The notes below the pieces were generated by a model. The model made no database searches. It was not told where the DNA came from and saw only the letters and a list, made by a program, of their open reading frames with translations. From Cordilura impudica (taxonomy: Eukaryota > Arthropoda > Insecta > Diptera > Scathophagidae), in NCBI GenBank assembly GCA_963682025.1, contig OY821521.1, positions 102,053,111-102,117,110 on the forward strand: a stretch of 64,000 nt of DNA, read 5' to 3'. The position numbers were made by a program, and so were the translations under genes. Shown in pieces: positions 10,155-21,883 of the stretch (position 1 is its first letter; each line of letters opens with the position of its first letter).

Positions 10155-12530
10155 CTAGGAGTACTTATGTACACAATTCTGCTTATGGAGAGTTTTAGCT
10201 TTTATCAATTTATTTTCGAAACATTTGAAACATATGACAGACATTATAATTATGAAATGCACCTTATGTGTAATTAGTATTAATTTGGTATTAATTAAAT
10301 TCTCTTATGAGAGCTAACAGAAGCAAAATATTTATTAAGGGTTATTTCCTAAACGATTTATCATTACAAAATTTTTTTCCGAGATAAGATTGAATTTTTA
10401 ATCGTTTGTCAGAAAATTTATCCTCATGCTGTTATAATGGTAAGCAATTTCAAAATAAGCTGTAGAGATCTAGAGTAAACCCTTTACGCCAAACTGAATG
10501 AAGAGGTTTCCGCCGAATCTGACATTTTAGTTTAACTTCAGTTAGTTTAATTTCAGTTAGACTAAAACGCTTGCATTATTTGGCAAGGTGGTTAAGGCTC
10601 GATTGTCCTATGAGCGGCAAAACCAAATAGACCAAATTTCGTCAAATATATTTTATTTGTAAATGTTTGTTTGCCTACAAAATTTGCATGGCCACATAAA
10701 CCACAAATCTACTCAGGAATACTGAGTTTATCGGTAACTTTCAATTAGTCGTGTAATAAGCGTAATAGAAAAATCATCTAAATAAATATCTGCCAACACT
10801 TCTTCATAAAAATTTGGGTTATGACATTTTGTTTTCCATTGTAAAATGAGTTTATACCGATTATTCAATCTAGCAATAATTACTAAATTATGGAAAAACT
10901 ATTCAAATTTGATTGATTATTCAGCATTCTCAATGCCATTCAAATGAGAGCTACTCGCGTTTTATATTGAAATACTTCATTTTGTTTAAACAAATTTTTA
11001 CTATAATTTTTAAATATTTAAATTTTCTTGTTAGTCCAGCAATACAAATGATACTCATAATAACATCTTCACTAACGTGTTTTAATTTTTTTTTTATTTA
11101 TGTTTATATGACGATAGGGTTAACATTTACGTCGACAGGTGTCTCATCCAATGCTGTCTTGAAATTTAACCACAGAAACACCAAGAAGTTTTTCTGTTCT
11201 GTATTTGAAAACAAAAACGGAAACAACACATGGTATAAGTCGAACAAAGAAAGCCGTAAAACTGTTTTTAAAAATCGATTACTTATTAAGAGCAGTTGAT
11301 TATCGATAAATTTAAGTATCCGTACTGTTGCTTTAGTACTAAAGATATGCGCTATAGAAGCAGTCGGTTTTAAGTATAAGTCTCGTTTATGAAAAGACAT
11401 TTGCATTGGAATCGTTTTTAATGCAAATACTGTCTTTGATCATATTTCATTTCCTAAAAATTAATAAAACTTGTAGTCGCTTTTGGCTGACTATATGTTC
11501 CAGTAATTTTGTTGTTCATTAAACTTTGTCAAACATAATGTTAATGTGGCAGATGTTCTGAATTTAACGATAGAGAAATATACTGGTACAAATAAATGAA
11601 ACAATAAAATAAAAATATTCCAGCATACCATCACATTCTACAGGAATTTCACAACTTTTGTAGGTACACACATACATACGTACATTAGAGAACATGTGTT
11701 AAATGTGTTGAAACATGCATTCCTTTAGTTTTAGTATGAAATTTTATTGTTTTACAACGAAGTCTGCAATTGCTTTTTTCTTCTAGTTGTTGGTTTATTC
11801 TCACTTTGGGATTCTAATGCGAATATGTTGGAACATGCAATATGATTGTCATAAACGATTTTTGAATTGACAATAAAACAATGAAATAATATACATATAT
11901 ACATGTATTCGTATCCACATACTTATGCAGACAGTCGAGAAATTATTGCTTGCATGGCACAGGGTATGATTTCAAACACAGAAGTCACTGGCAAACGACT
12001 CACCTTATCAATAACCCTTACACTATTAATATTAAAGTTATTCACTTTACAAGTTTTTCCTTAAGTGTTGAAAAAATATTTATTCTGAAAATACATTGCT
12101 CGTATTAAAGTTTGACTTTACACGAACTTTCATGAAATGTGTCTAATAAAATTATAATTTCCTGTTATATCTTAACTTCAAATACTTCAAAATTAAAATA
12201 TTATTTTCCGTTTAGTATGATTTCAATATATAAGAAAAATTTCACAAACCCTGAAAGTACTGTCGTATCCGGAGAAATCGGTGTTGGTACAAATTTTAAA
12301 GAATCAAAATATATAATCTTAAAACAATTTCAATATAACTGTAAAACGTTATACGTATAAAAGTATAAATGAAAACATTATTGACACTAGAGTGGTCCTT
12401 CAAAATGAAAATGCGATTTTGAGGAGTATCGGGGTCCAGTTTGTTTCATTTCAATATAAAAGTAATAAATTTGAATTTTGGGGACAATCGGATAATGAAA
12501 GCCGCGCCGGAAATAGATTGAAAATGTAAA
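10155..12530. other. unassigned stretch with two overlapping antisense ORFs
   Basis: ORFs at 10913-11299 (+, 128 codons) and 11104-11406 (-, 100 codons) overlap on opposite strands. Neither resembles a known family, and the long opposite frames in a short GC-richer patch are probably chance. No transposon end was recognised. Around 12390-12510 the sequence is less AT-rich but holds no ORF. Confidence 0.3.
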
Positions 12531-12549
12531 GTGTGTTATATGGGGAAAA

Positions 12550-13060
12550 TATGAGTTTTTTCAGATTTAAAAAAAAAATGTCCAGAAAATATCAATTGAT
12601 TTTTAGAAAATATCAATTGGTTTTCGGAAGTTATCTAATCTATTTCAGAAAACAGCAAATTAATTTTTCTTCAATCAACACTACCGAAAAGTTGTTAAAT
12701 GTAAATGTTTACAAACATTTGCGTTTCCTTTCTAGTAACGGAAAATAAACCAACACGGCAGGAATCTTCACGGGAACGCAGATTTTACTATACCGTGGCA
12801 CCTGATTTAGAACACAATATTTTAGGAAAATACTTTTAAAGTTTACAAAAAAGAAAAAAAAAATAAACTAACAAATGCAGAATAATTCTTCAAAATAATT
12901 TTTTTATATACCGTTCAGATTATTCTTCTGGCATTCATTTGATATATTCTGAAATTCAATTCACAAAATCCCAAATATTTTTCATAATTTTTGAAATTCA
13001 TTTGATATTTCTGAAAAGTAGTTTGGGATTTGATATATTGAAGTACAGAGTTTAGGTTTA
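12550..13060. repeat. degenerate 21-bp-type repeat, left of DINE copies
   Basis: Scattered units such as AGAAAATATCAATTG (12584-12622), CTGAAATTCAATTC (12950-12963) and GAAATTCATTTGATATTTCTGAAA (in two parts, 12991-13015) are diverged versions of the TTCTGAAAT(T/A)CAATTGAT unit that forms the array at 42104-42590. ORF 12533-12748 arises from these units. Confidence 0.5.
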
Positions 13061-13069
13061 GCAGACAAT

Positions 13070-13310
13070 TAGAACAACTAAGAAAATTATAGTCGGACTA
13101 CTCGTAAATGGTTCTAATAACCTTAAACAAATCCAATTTGACCGAGATCTATATAATAATTTGGATATTATGGCAATTAAAGTCGATTTCAAAGGAGTTG
13201 TTGTATGGGGCCTAGGTCCGAACATATATCGATTTTCACAAATTTCAATAGCGTTTATCCTATGGCCGATAGAAGTTCACATACTAACTATCAACAAAAG
13301 ACATTCATAT
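13070..13310 (+). repeat. DINE-1/mini-me-like repeat, family 1, internally deleted copy
   Basis: Starts with a 5' AAGAAAATTATAGTCGG, jumps to the GACTACT..AATGG block and ends at TTCATAT without the 3' terminus. The next copy (13311) follows directly, making a tandem pair. Confidence 0.65.
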
Positions 13311-14083
13311 AAACAAGTAAGAAAATTATAGTCGGTCTAGACCGACTATACGATACCCTATACCATGCGTTTAGAGGCCCTATCTCTCAGGCCCAACTAA
13401 CTGGATACAGAAAATAAGCATAAACCAAGTTTGAGTGGGATTTTTATTAATTTTTTTGGCTGCAGATAGGAAAAAGTTCATATCGGATGCAATATATATA
13501 TATATATGGGGACTAGGCCTCAAAATAGACCGATCCTGACCATGTTTGCTAAAGTCTCTTGTATCTTGCAAAAATATATACAAACAAAATTTGAGAAGAA
13601 TCAGTGCAATATTTTTGTTTTTTTGATAGATTTAAGTGAATATCGGGAAGCAGGTCTATATGGGGCCTATGACTAAGAGTTATCCAATAGAGATCATTTT
13701 TGGACTACTGATTAATGGATGTAATAAATATATACAAACCCAATTTGACTAAGATTTATATGATAAGTTGGATCTTATGGCAATTTATGTTGATTTAATA
13801 GGGGTCATTTGTGTGGGGGCTAGGTCTCAACATGGTCCGATTCTCACCAATTTCAACAGCGTTCATCCTATGGCCGATAAAAGCTTATATACCAGACGTG
13901 ATCGAAATATATTCATATTTGCGAATTGCAGTTTGATAACAAGCTTTACATGGACACACAGACGGACGGACGGACATCGATCGGTATAATAAAAGATGGG
14001 TCTAGGTAAAATATTTTTGGTAGTTACAAACAGCAGCACAAAGTCATTATACCCAAACCACAAAGTGGTATAGGGTATAAAAA
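13311..14083 (+). repeat. DINE-1/mini-me-like repeat, family 1, copy D (most complete)
   Basis: Complete architecture is visible. It has a 5' AAACAAGTAAG and a perfect 24-bp palindrome at 13327-13350 (half-site TATAGTCGGTCT). Then come CGATACCCTATACCATG, a (TA)n run at about 13491-13506, and (GACG)n at about 13959-13972. At the 3' end is a hairpin in which ATACCC pairs with GGGTAT, finishing in TATAAAAA. A 5' palindrome, (TA)n and (GTCY/GACR)n simple repeats and a 3' hairpin are the reported features of dipteran DINE-1/mini-me elements, which are regarded as non-autonomous Helentrons. Confidence 0.75.
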
Positions 14084-14164
14084 CTATAATTGAATTTATA
14101 AATAGAATTTATATTAAATTCGCCAGAAAAATAAAATTTTAAACCAAAAGCCTACAGTAGTTAA

Positions 14165-14225
14165 TGTTTTCTGAAATACAATTGATAGTTTCTGACCATC
14201 AATTGATATATTCTGAAATATAAAG
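14165..14225. repeat. degenerate 21-bp-type repeat, right of DINE copy D
   Basis: Three imperfect TTCTGAAAT/CAATTGAT units follow the DINE copy, so the DINE pair at 13070-14083 is bracketed by the same satellite-like sequence. Confidence 0.5.
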
Positions 14226-14229
14226 AATG

Positions 14230-16155
14230 CTTAGGGAAAATATTTCCTTTTATTCTTTATGAATAACTCAAAAACTAAAAAAAAATCAACTCATAAAAAC
14301 CATACTACATTTATTTGTAAATTAATTTACCATTAAATAATTGATTGATTTTAACATGTACAGAAAAATATCTAAAAATCGATCCAAAATTTTGTCGACA
14401 AACAGAGAAGCAGACACTACCAGTTAATATAAAGGGAGTAAAAAAAATATTTTTAAATAATAATGATGACATAATTCAATATGTACATATACATATGTAC
14501 ATAAAATAATTTTTTTTAACATTGTATTGTTTTTAGTAGTGGTGATTTTAGAATTATAAAAAAAAAGAAAAACTATCTGATAGAACTCAAAAAGGGTATG
14601 TTGAAAAATTGTTGTCTCTTTATATATAAATCACAAATTATTGTAGCAAAATCAAGACAAAATATTTTTAGAGTGGTATGTTGTTAATAGAAGGGTAATA
14701 TACGATTCCGAAAGCAATTCATAAAGTACAAATTTCGATTTAAACTGTCAAGAATTACATGAGGCGATTTATTTAAAGTCGCACTTTACATACCTTTCAT
14801 ACATTAAAATACAGACTAAAAATATGTTTAGTTGAAAATCTTATAACTTCATATCTCCAGCTATACCAATTTTTGACTATTCTATCATTCTGATTTGCGA
14901 GTTTTATAAACTCGTATACTCTTTATTTAAAACGAAACGAACTTAGATTTTGCATTGCTAATTTTTGATTCATAAATCCAAGTTTACGACCACATTAAGG
15001 AACTCTGGGAAGTTTTGTATGAAAAAGTGATGAATCGACGTTTATGAATATAAGTCTCGAACCGGTGACACCATTCAACTGTGCTATAAAATTTTGTGAT
15101 TTAGAAATTTGTAATGAATAAGTAAATATAGTTCTTAGTACACGTCGTTGATACAAGACATTTAAATAAATAAAAAGCTGAAAAATCTTTGGTTTTACTA
15201 AAAATTAGTATATACATATATATCATTAAATATTACTGATATGCATGCCGATATCTGAATTATACCCCAAAATATCGATCAAGTTGAGAGAAGAAGGGAG
15301 AGAAGTGAAAACTTTGTAATATTATGAAAAATTTGTACATTGATAGAGTTGATAATATACTAGGTCCCGATAGTATGTGATGTTGTTTTGTTTTATCGAA
15401 TTCATAAACCATTTATTTTATTCTTTCAAGTTCTTGAACTTATGCCAACGTACATATGTATATTAACAGGTATACAGCTCTACTATACACAGTCAGTCAG
15501 TAAGTCGGTGATAATCATGTCCATATTTTTTCAATATACACATTCTAATTCTACCATTACACATCATTCCGGCTGCGATATGATTTAAACAATCGATCTT
15601 CGTATAAATGTTTGCCATTTGTTACTACAATAATCTCTTGAGAGAAACATGGATACCAGCTCTTCCTCTCTGTCTATATCAGATAAATCCCTGCTAACAT
15701 AACTGATATCCATTTTAACTTCTGCCTTAGAAAAATTTAGTTCATCATCCTCGCCATTCAAACTAATTCTAAAAATAACATAAATTTTATTAAAAAAGTC
15801 ATTGAGTTATCAAACTGCCCTCGTTAAGGCATTGAAAAAGTTACTCAGAGTACCTATTAGTAATCTCAAAAAAATTTGTATCGAATGTTTTCGTGAAAGC
15901 TAGCTTTTTTATGTAAAAGCTATTGCTCAGGATTGTTTATATATACTACTAGGTTAACCTTAACCTTCATTATCCATCATTATCCATACAACTTACAGCT
16001 TATAATTTAAATTAATTTCTATGAAATTTTATATGCTTGTCGGTATAAAAATATTTACAAATTTTAATTCAATAATCTTTTTCAATTGTGCGTGGTATAT
16101 TCCTAAAAATTATAGCTACTCTGTGGATATTCTTAATTTTTGTTATGTTTAAAAT
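14230..16155. other. unassigned AT-rich stretch
   Basis: No gene or repeat recognised. The ORF at 15388-15588 has no family similarity. Short (CATA)n-like runs near 14483 and 15211. Confidence 0.3.
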
Positions 16156-16159
16156 GCTA

Positions 16160-16385
16160 TTTCTCAGTAGCACTTCTATTAAGGGTATATATCAGTTTGA
16201 CAATCCATTTGTAACTTATCGTAATAAATTCCGCAGACCCCATAAACTATATATATTCTTGATCCTAATAAAAGGAAAAGTCGATCTGGCGTTGTCCTAA
16301 AATTTTTTATCTTTCATTGTTTTTAGAATATGGGTGGAGGGTTGCAAAAGATTCGGCACAGCCGAATATAACAGTCTTACTTGAT
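16160..16385 (-). repeat. DINE-1/mini-me-like repeat, family 2, copy 1
   Basis: On the minus strand it begins TCAAGTAAGACTGTTA, carries a palindromic ATTCGGCTGTGCCGAAT, then AACCCTCCACCC. Further on, the plus strand reads GACCCCATAAACTATATATA followed by TTCTTGATCCT. The same 5' logic (AAGTAAG, palindrome, TACCCTCCACC) occurs at 30055. The CCCCATAAA..TATATATTCTTGATC block is widespread in Drosophila mini-me-like repeats. Confidence 0.6.
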
Positions 16386-16835
16386 TTTTTTACATTTTTA
16401 TTTGAATTTTCTTTAGAATAACAGTTAATTAAAATTTTTAACCCTTGCGATGCAAATTGAGGCTTGTCTGCTGGTTAATAGTTTCTTCAAAACGTACATA
16501 TATATCTTATATAATGTTATTAATTCATTGCTGGTTAATATAATAATTCTTTAATATTTTCCTTCTTCTGTTTATATTATTTGCTGAGTTGATGATTTCG
16601 GTCGGCAATCTATTGACAATTGTTGGCAATATGACTGAAAGTGTATTCTTCCCATACCCTTTGTTGAGTACTAATGCTGTTTGGTATAACTTTCCGATTT
16701 TATGATATAGTTGTTAACAAATAACTAACCTCGAAGTATGATCTCAATGAGTATAAGAGGATCATTGACACTTTAACAACTGATGCCACAGAAAGAAGCC
16801 TATACTAATTCTCGGAGACTTTATCACATGGGCTA
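16386..16835. other. unassigned stretch before LINE
   Basis: Nothing recognised. It may include decayed 5' parts of the LINE that follows. Confidence 0.3.
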
Positions 16836-18720
16836 CAGAATGGGGTAGTCCTAGATTCTATGAAAGGACAAGATTTTACTTGAATCATTTGTCTGGAAAT
16901 GAACAGACGTTCAATAGAAATGGAGGAGGGTCAATAATAGATATTGCTTTTGCCTGTGCCTATATTTACAACCGAATTCGTTGGCATATTTCTGATATAT
17001 ATACACACAGTGCAGTAATTATGAAAATAAGTAATCCTACACCGGCACCTGTAATAGCCGCCAGACAGGAGCTAAGTGGTTGAAAAGAAACACATTCATC
17101 AAAGAGATGTTCTGCTTATAATGGAAGAAAACATGGCGGAAAATTTTATATACAAAATAACACAATTGTGCAACGCCTCTATGAGAAAGAGTAAACGCGG
17201 TGTTATTACAGCTTCTATATATTGATAGAATGACGAAATAGCTGAACTTCGGAAATAATGTATCGAGCTCGAAGGCGTTATGCCAGAACTCGTAGAAGAT
17301 CGAACAACGATCTACATCACCAGATTCTAAAGAGGAAGAAGATAGCCCTTAAATCTGTAATACATGGAAGTAAAAGAATATGTTTCTTGAATATCTATGA
17401 TGACATTAATTATAATCCTTTTGGATTAGGATACTAACTTCTAACGAAGAAACTAAAATGCTTAAGTACACCTCCGCCAACAGAGTCTATAATTCTGGAT
17501 GGAATAGCGACTCACCTTATCCAACATCAGGTTGTGATGACGTGCGATAACTGAAACCCTGGGGAGAGCTTTTACTTTCCAGCGGTTACCTTTCCCGACA
17601 TACAACTGGTCGTCTCAAGGTTTGAGGATAGGAAAACGCATGGACCTAATGGCATTTCTAACCATGTATTATTGTCGAGTGATATGGCGATCACCTACTG
17701 CTGCTTATGAATTCTTGCCTGTAAAATGGATCTTTTCCATCAATATGGAAAAACTGGAACAGATGATATAGCGTTGGTAATTGTGGCAATTGTGGTATTA
17801 GTGAAGCTAAGACAGGTGGTCATATAGTGACTAAGCTCGATGGGTCTTTCATTGGCTGAACATAAGACTGAGGCTGTATTAATAACGAGTCGTAAAGTTG
17901 TGGAACATATAAATCTCCAAATTGGAAAGTGTCAAATAAGGACTAAGAATTGTATTATGTATCTAGGTATCATGATAGATAATCGTTTATCTTTTAAACA
18001 CCATCTCGACTATGTGAGAGTTAAACATGGTAATACATGTCGGATAATGCCGAACACAAATACCTAAGAAGGAAAGTCCTAGTGGGAGTTATCCGAAATA
18101 TAACCCTCTATGCTGCTCCAATATGCGAAGAATCCAGCAGGGTCAAGACCTATGGTACGAGGATTAACTCTGTTTAAGGATTACGGTCCTTCAGGTGTGT
18201 TGTGTTGTGGCATTTGAATTGTTGCTATGATACCATTTGATATATTAGCGAAAGTGGCTAAGTTTGTGTCGGAATCACATGGATCATTGGGGAATAGCAG
18301 TTTTGTCAGTGATGCTAGGAGAAATAGTATTGCAGAGTGGCAGGCGAGGTGGAAGAAATCTACAAAGGGTAGATGGATATACGCATTGTGAATGGATGCT
18401 GACGGTTGATTCAGTAGATGGCACGCTAGTGTGAATTTTTATCTGACCCAATTCCTAAGTGGACACAGTTGTTTCAAAGCATACTTGTACTGATTCAGAC
18501 GCGACAGCTCACCATCTTGACCGTATTGTGTTGAGAGTGATGAAGATCCTGAACATGCCTTCTTTTTCTGTCCGCGGTTTGTTTTGGAGAGGGCAACCTT
18601 GGAGCGACAAGTTGGTAGTAGTATTTGTTCAGGGAATATAGTTCAGATTATTTTGGCCTCATTGAGGCTGGGAATACGTATGTGAGTACGTGAAGTTGGT
18701 TCTTTGGAACAAAGTTAGTT
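16836..18720 (+). pseudogene. R1-like non-LTR retrotransposon, internally deleted
   Basis: Reading across frames gives an ordered set of LINE ORF2 parts. An endonuclease end lies at 16880-17083 (FNRNGGGSIIDIAFA, then RWHISDIYTHS). A linker follows at 17100-17560. A finger region lies near 17620-17650 (DRKTHGPNGI). TDDIALVIVA near 17763 replaces the YADD context. GLSLAEHKTEAVLITSRK and YLGIMIDNRLSFKHHLDYV follow at 17840-18020. Near 18520-18600 is EDPEHAFFFCPRF, the C-terminal cysteine/histidine knuckle typical of R1-clade LINEs. The palm region before YADD is missing, so the fingers join directly to the TDDIALVI segment near 17760. Many stops and frameshifts. It is presumably a dead copy; whether it targets rDNA is unknown. 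Confidence 0.75.
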
Positions 18721-18844
18721 AAGGTTTTTATATACCTTTCTTCACCCTGCGAGGAAATATTTCTGCGGTGGTTTCGCACGAATTGTGGGCTAGTGTATCG
18801 AGGATTTTTTAGCGTGTTTAAGTCTGACACAATGCTTTTCAATG

Positions 18845-18905
18845 ATTTTTTTACCTCGTATATAATATATACATATATATATGTATGTATACATATATGT
18901 ATGAT
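18845..18905. repeat. TA/CATA-rich simple repeat
   Basis: About 60 bp of mixed (TA)n and (CATATG)n at the tail of the R1-like relic. Confidence 0.7.
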
Positions 18906-19583
18906 TCTTGCAGCTCCATAAAACAAAACTTAAAAAAATGTAACAATACACCATGCATGAATACATTCACCCGATTACCAATGGCAATGTGTATGTAGTT
19001 AGTTTGGTTGTGATACTCGATCGTATCACGTTACCAGTAATATAATTTGTGAAGAAAGGTACGAGCGCGTACATACAAAGTTTCTTTATGCACAACATAA
19101 TATTAGTTGCCGTTCTTAACAGCATTGTAACGGCACAAAGGGAAATTAAATATTACGCTATATAAGCAAATATTAAAATATTAGCAACAGTAAATATTTA
19201 ACATCAACGAATGGGTATTTCCATGTTGAATCATGGGAACAGGAGAATAATGAAGATGTGGATGATTGAATAAGCGACAACCGAATTCTACAGTATGTAG
19301 CAACTATAAACATGTTGATTTGATAAACTTTTTTATAACTTTTCGGGCATTTGCCCAGAAATTTGAAGTTTTCAGCAGATCAATTATTTATGTTATTTAT
19401 CAATTTCGTATGTTGCCTTTTCGTTTTCGTTTGATAGAACGATTTTTTTTTTTTTGTCAATTTATGTATATGATATAATGAAAGCGTAATTGAAAGAAAA
19501 TGGCGAGAGTATGGGCACATTTTTTAGATAAATATGACATGGGGTAAGCCAGGCATAAGTAAAACTTTCGCAGAATACAAATG
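18906..19583. other. unassigned AT-rich stretch
   Basis: No gene recognised. Short ORFs at 19266-19478 and 19462-19776 are low-complexity. Confidence 0.3.
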
Positions 19584-20075
19584 AAACAAGTAATAAAATT
19601 ATTGTCGGTTTAGGTCGACTATACAATACAAGGGATATATAAAATAAGGGAAAAAAAGCAAATTTTAGTAGAATATTATTAATTTGTGGCATGCAGATAT
19701 GAAAACCTTCATAGGTATCTGATATTACGAGGTTAAAAAAAAATGGAACTATCACAACAATGTTTTGTAGTGTCACTAACTTGTCTCAAATATATTACGT
19801 AAAAATCAAATCTATTCAATTACAATAGCGTTCATCCTAATTTTCGTCAAAATATATTTATAATTGCATCCTGTAGTTTGATTTCAAAGTTTACAAGGTG
19901 GACACACAGATAGACAGACATACAGACAAACGGTCGGACGGACATCGCTAATTCGAATAAGAAAGTTATTCTGAGTCGATGGAAATAATAAAAGGTTGGT
20001 CTAAGTCAAATATTGTTGGTTGTTACAAACATTAGCAAAAACTCATTATACCATAACCAGATAGTGGTATAGGGA
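19584..20075 (+). repeat. DINE-1/mini-me-like repeat, family 1, copy E (decayed)
   Basis: Begins AAACAAGTAATAAAATTATTGTCGG and ends CAGATAGTGGTATAGGG. The palindrome is imperfect and the GACG run is mixed (gacagacataca..cggtcggacgg). An internal deletion removes part of the middle. Confidence 0.65.
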
Positions 20076-21137
20076 TTTTCCATGGGATCAAGGAATGAGG
20101 GAGAAATATACTGAACAATTGAAAGTTTTTCTTCATAATTCAATTATATCTGTTGATGGAAACACTCATATAGAAAAAAGTAATACCAAACAATATTTTG
20201 AACTTAGCAATTTACAAAAGAAACTATGTCGCTACAATAACAATTTAAAATAATCTTCTTGAAAATTGAATCTTCACACCTTCGTATTCTTAGAAAGCGG
20301 TCAGAGATGGGGAATTTAAAAAATATAAAAACTTTGTCCACATACATACGAGGGCTGTCACAGAACAACCCGACCGCACAAAGAAACACAAAATTTGTGG
20401 ACAAATTTCTTTATTTCTTAACATAATCTCCATTAAGCTCGATACACTTTTCCCAGCGATATTCAATAACTTTGATATCCTTAAGGTTTTAAAAGCCGTA
20501 TTTTCATAATTATGTTTTGAAGATATGAATAATGTTGGACTATTTATTTCACATACACGTTATAGCATAATAAAAGAATATTCGAAAAAAATTTCAATTA
20601 AAAATTTTAATATATAAGTCCGTGACGGCTAATTCCTGCAGGCGTTATTGTTTTGCGGTGAACATCATAGCTCATTACCGGATCATGTGAAATAAAAAAA
20701 TCGAAATGCGTTTAAAAGATGACATATTTCCTGAGGTAGTAACGAAGAGTTTTTTCAATATTTTTTTTTTTTTTTTTTGCAGAATTTTGACGTGAAAACA
20801 CGATTTTTGCTATAAAATTTCGGGAATTTGTGTTAAAAAATGGGAAAGAAAATGGAAAATAAAGAACTCTTCGTGGTTAGCTGATGATTTATGTGTAAAT
20901 ATAGTGTGTAATATTTCAAAAGAATCGGTCAAGCAGATTTTGAGTTATGATGTTCACGGACTTCGAACATTTGTTTGCGAGAAAATCGATTAAAGTTTTT
21001 TAAAAATTGATTTACATACGATATACCGTATGAGGCTGATCGCTGGAAACGCTGTATCTTTTTAATTTTTACTCCGATTTACTTGAATTTTTGACACAAC
21101 ACTCTCTACATTTTGTACATTCAAATGTTTTAAAATC

Positions 21138-21690
21138 TTACACCCCCCCCCCCCCCCGCCCCCTCTTAAAATAGCCATCAACCGCAGAGATCATATCTTC
21201 ATTGTTCGCAAATCTTTTACCAACGAACCATTTTTTCAAGTTTGGAAATAGAAAATAATACGAGGGAGCTAAGTTTGGTGAATGAGGTGTGACATGAAAC
21301 AATTCGAACTTTAATTCATGAACTTTGACCATCGCAGTAGTGAATGTGTGAAGTGGTGCATTGCATTGATGAATGAAAACTTTCGTTTTCGCAAAATGCA
21401 GCCCGTTTTCTTCTTATTTCATCACATGAACGCTGCAATAAGGTGGCATAATACTCGCCGTCGACTGTCTTACCTATTTGAAGGTAATCAATAAAAATTT
21501 TGCCACGCTCAACCCAAACAACACACGCCATATTCATATCGTGCCTTTTCTGGACACGATTTTCTTATTCCAGTCCACTGTTTTGACTTTTCTTTTATCC
21601 AAAGAGTATAGTGATAAACCCATGGTTACGAATCGACGCCAAAACTCGGCTTTATTGTGGTGAAGCATCACCTTTCAAATGAAAGTATTG
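21138..21690 (-). pseudogene. mariner transposase, catalytically dead
   Basis: Two minus-strand frames (21316-21537 and 21138-21332) read as a mariner transposase: RGKIFIDYLQIGKTVDGEYY, then HQCNAPLH, then FELFHVTPHSPNLAPSYYFLF. In active relatives the second motif is HQDNAPxH and the third is LAPSDYFLF. Here both acidic residues are replaced (Asp to Cys, Asp to Tyr). The region of the first Asp (normally VTxDE) reads VTMG followed by unrelated sequence. A C-rich run at 21142-21165 lies at the C-terminal end. Confidence 0.75.
21142..21165. repeat. poly-C tract
   Basis: A run of 15 or more C residues followed by GCCCC, very unusual in this AT-rich window. It lies inside the mariner relic at the 3' end of its coding sequence. 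Assembly or sequencing slippage is possible. Confidence 0.85.
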
Positions 21691-21883
21691 AAGTACATAA
21701 CGGTAACCAATTTTTTACAAATATGTTTACAAATTCTCTGATATTGTTTATTTCTAATAGCCTCAAGAAATATGTACTAAAAAACGTGGCGTTATAAGGT
21801 TGCCATTTTTCTCCAAAGTTATTTTTTTCAAAAACTGCCGCCATCTACATGTCAGGTCGGGTTGTTAGGGGACCGCCCTCGTA

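Larger units (their letters stand above)
20347..21883 (-). mobile_element. mariner-like element with TA duplications
   Basis: Inverted ends start CGAGGGCTGTC at 20349 and, reading inward from 21881, CGAGGGCGGTC. AACAACCCGAC is shared further in at both ends. TA dinucleotides at 20347-20348 and 21882-21883 are the expected duplication. Total length is about 1.53 kb, a little above a normal mariner. An insertion of about 300 bp with its own inverted GTGAACATCAT..ATGATGTTCAC ends (about 20658-20960) could account for the excess. The transposase is on the minus strand. Confidence 0.8.

Noticed and set aside
10575..10620. tRNA-like GGCAAGGTGGTTAAGGCTCG segment
   Set aside because: Resembles a D-arm of a class II tRNA, but no matching T-arm or acceptor stem follows.
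10913..11406. 128- and 100-codon overlapping ORFs on opposite strands
   Set aside because: No family similarity; long frames on both strands in the same patch suggest compositional chance.
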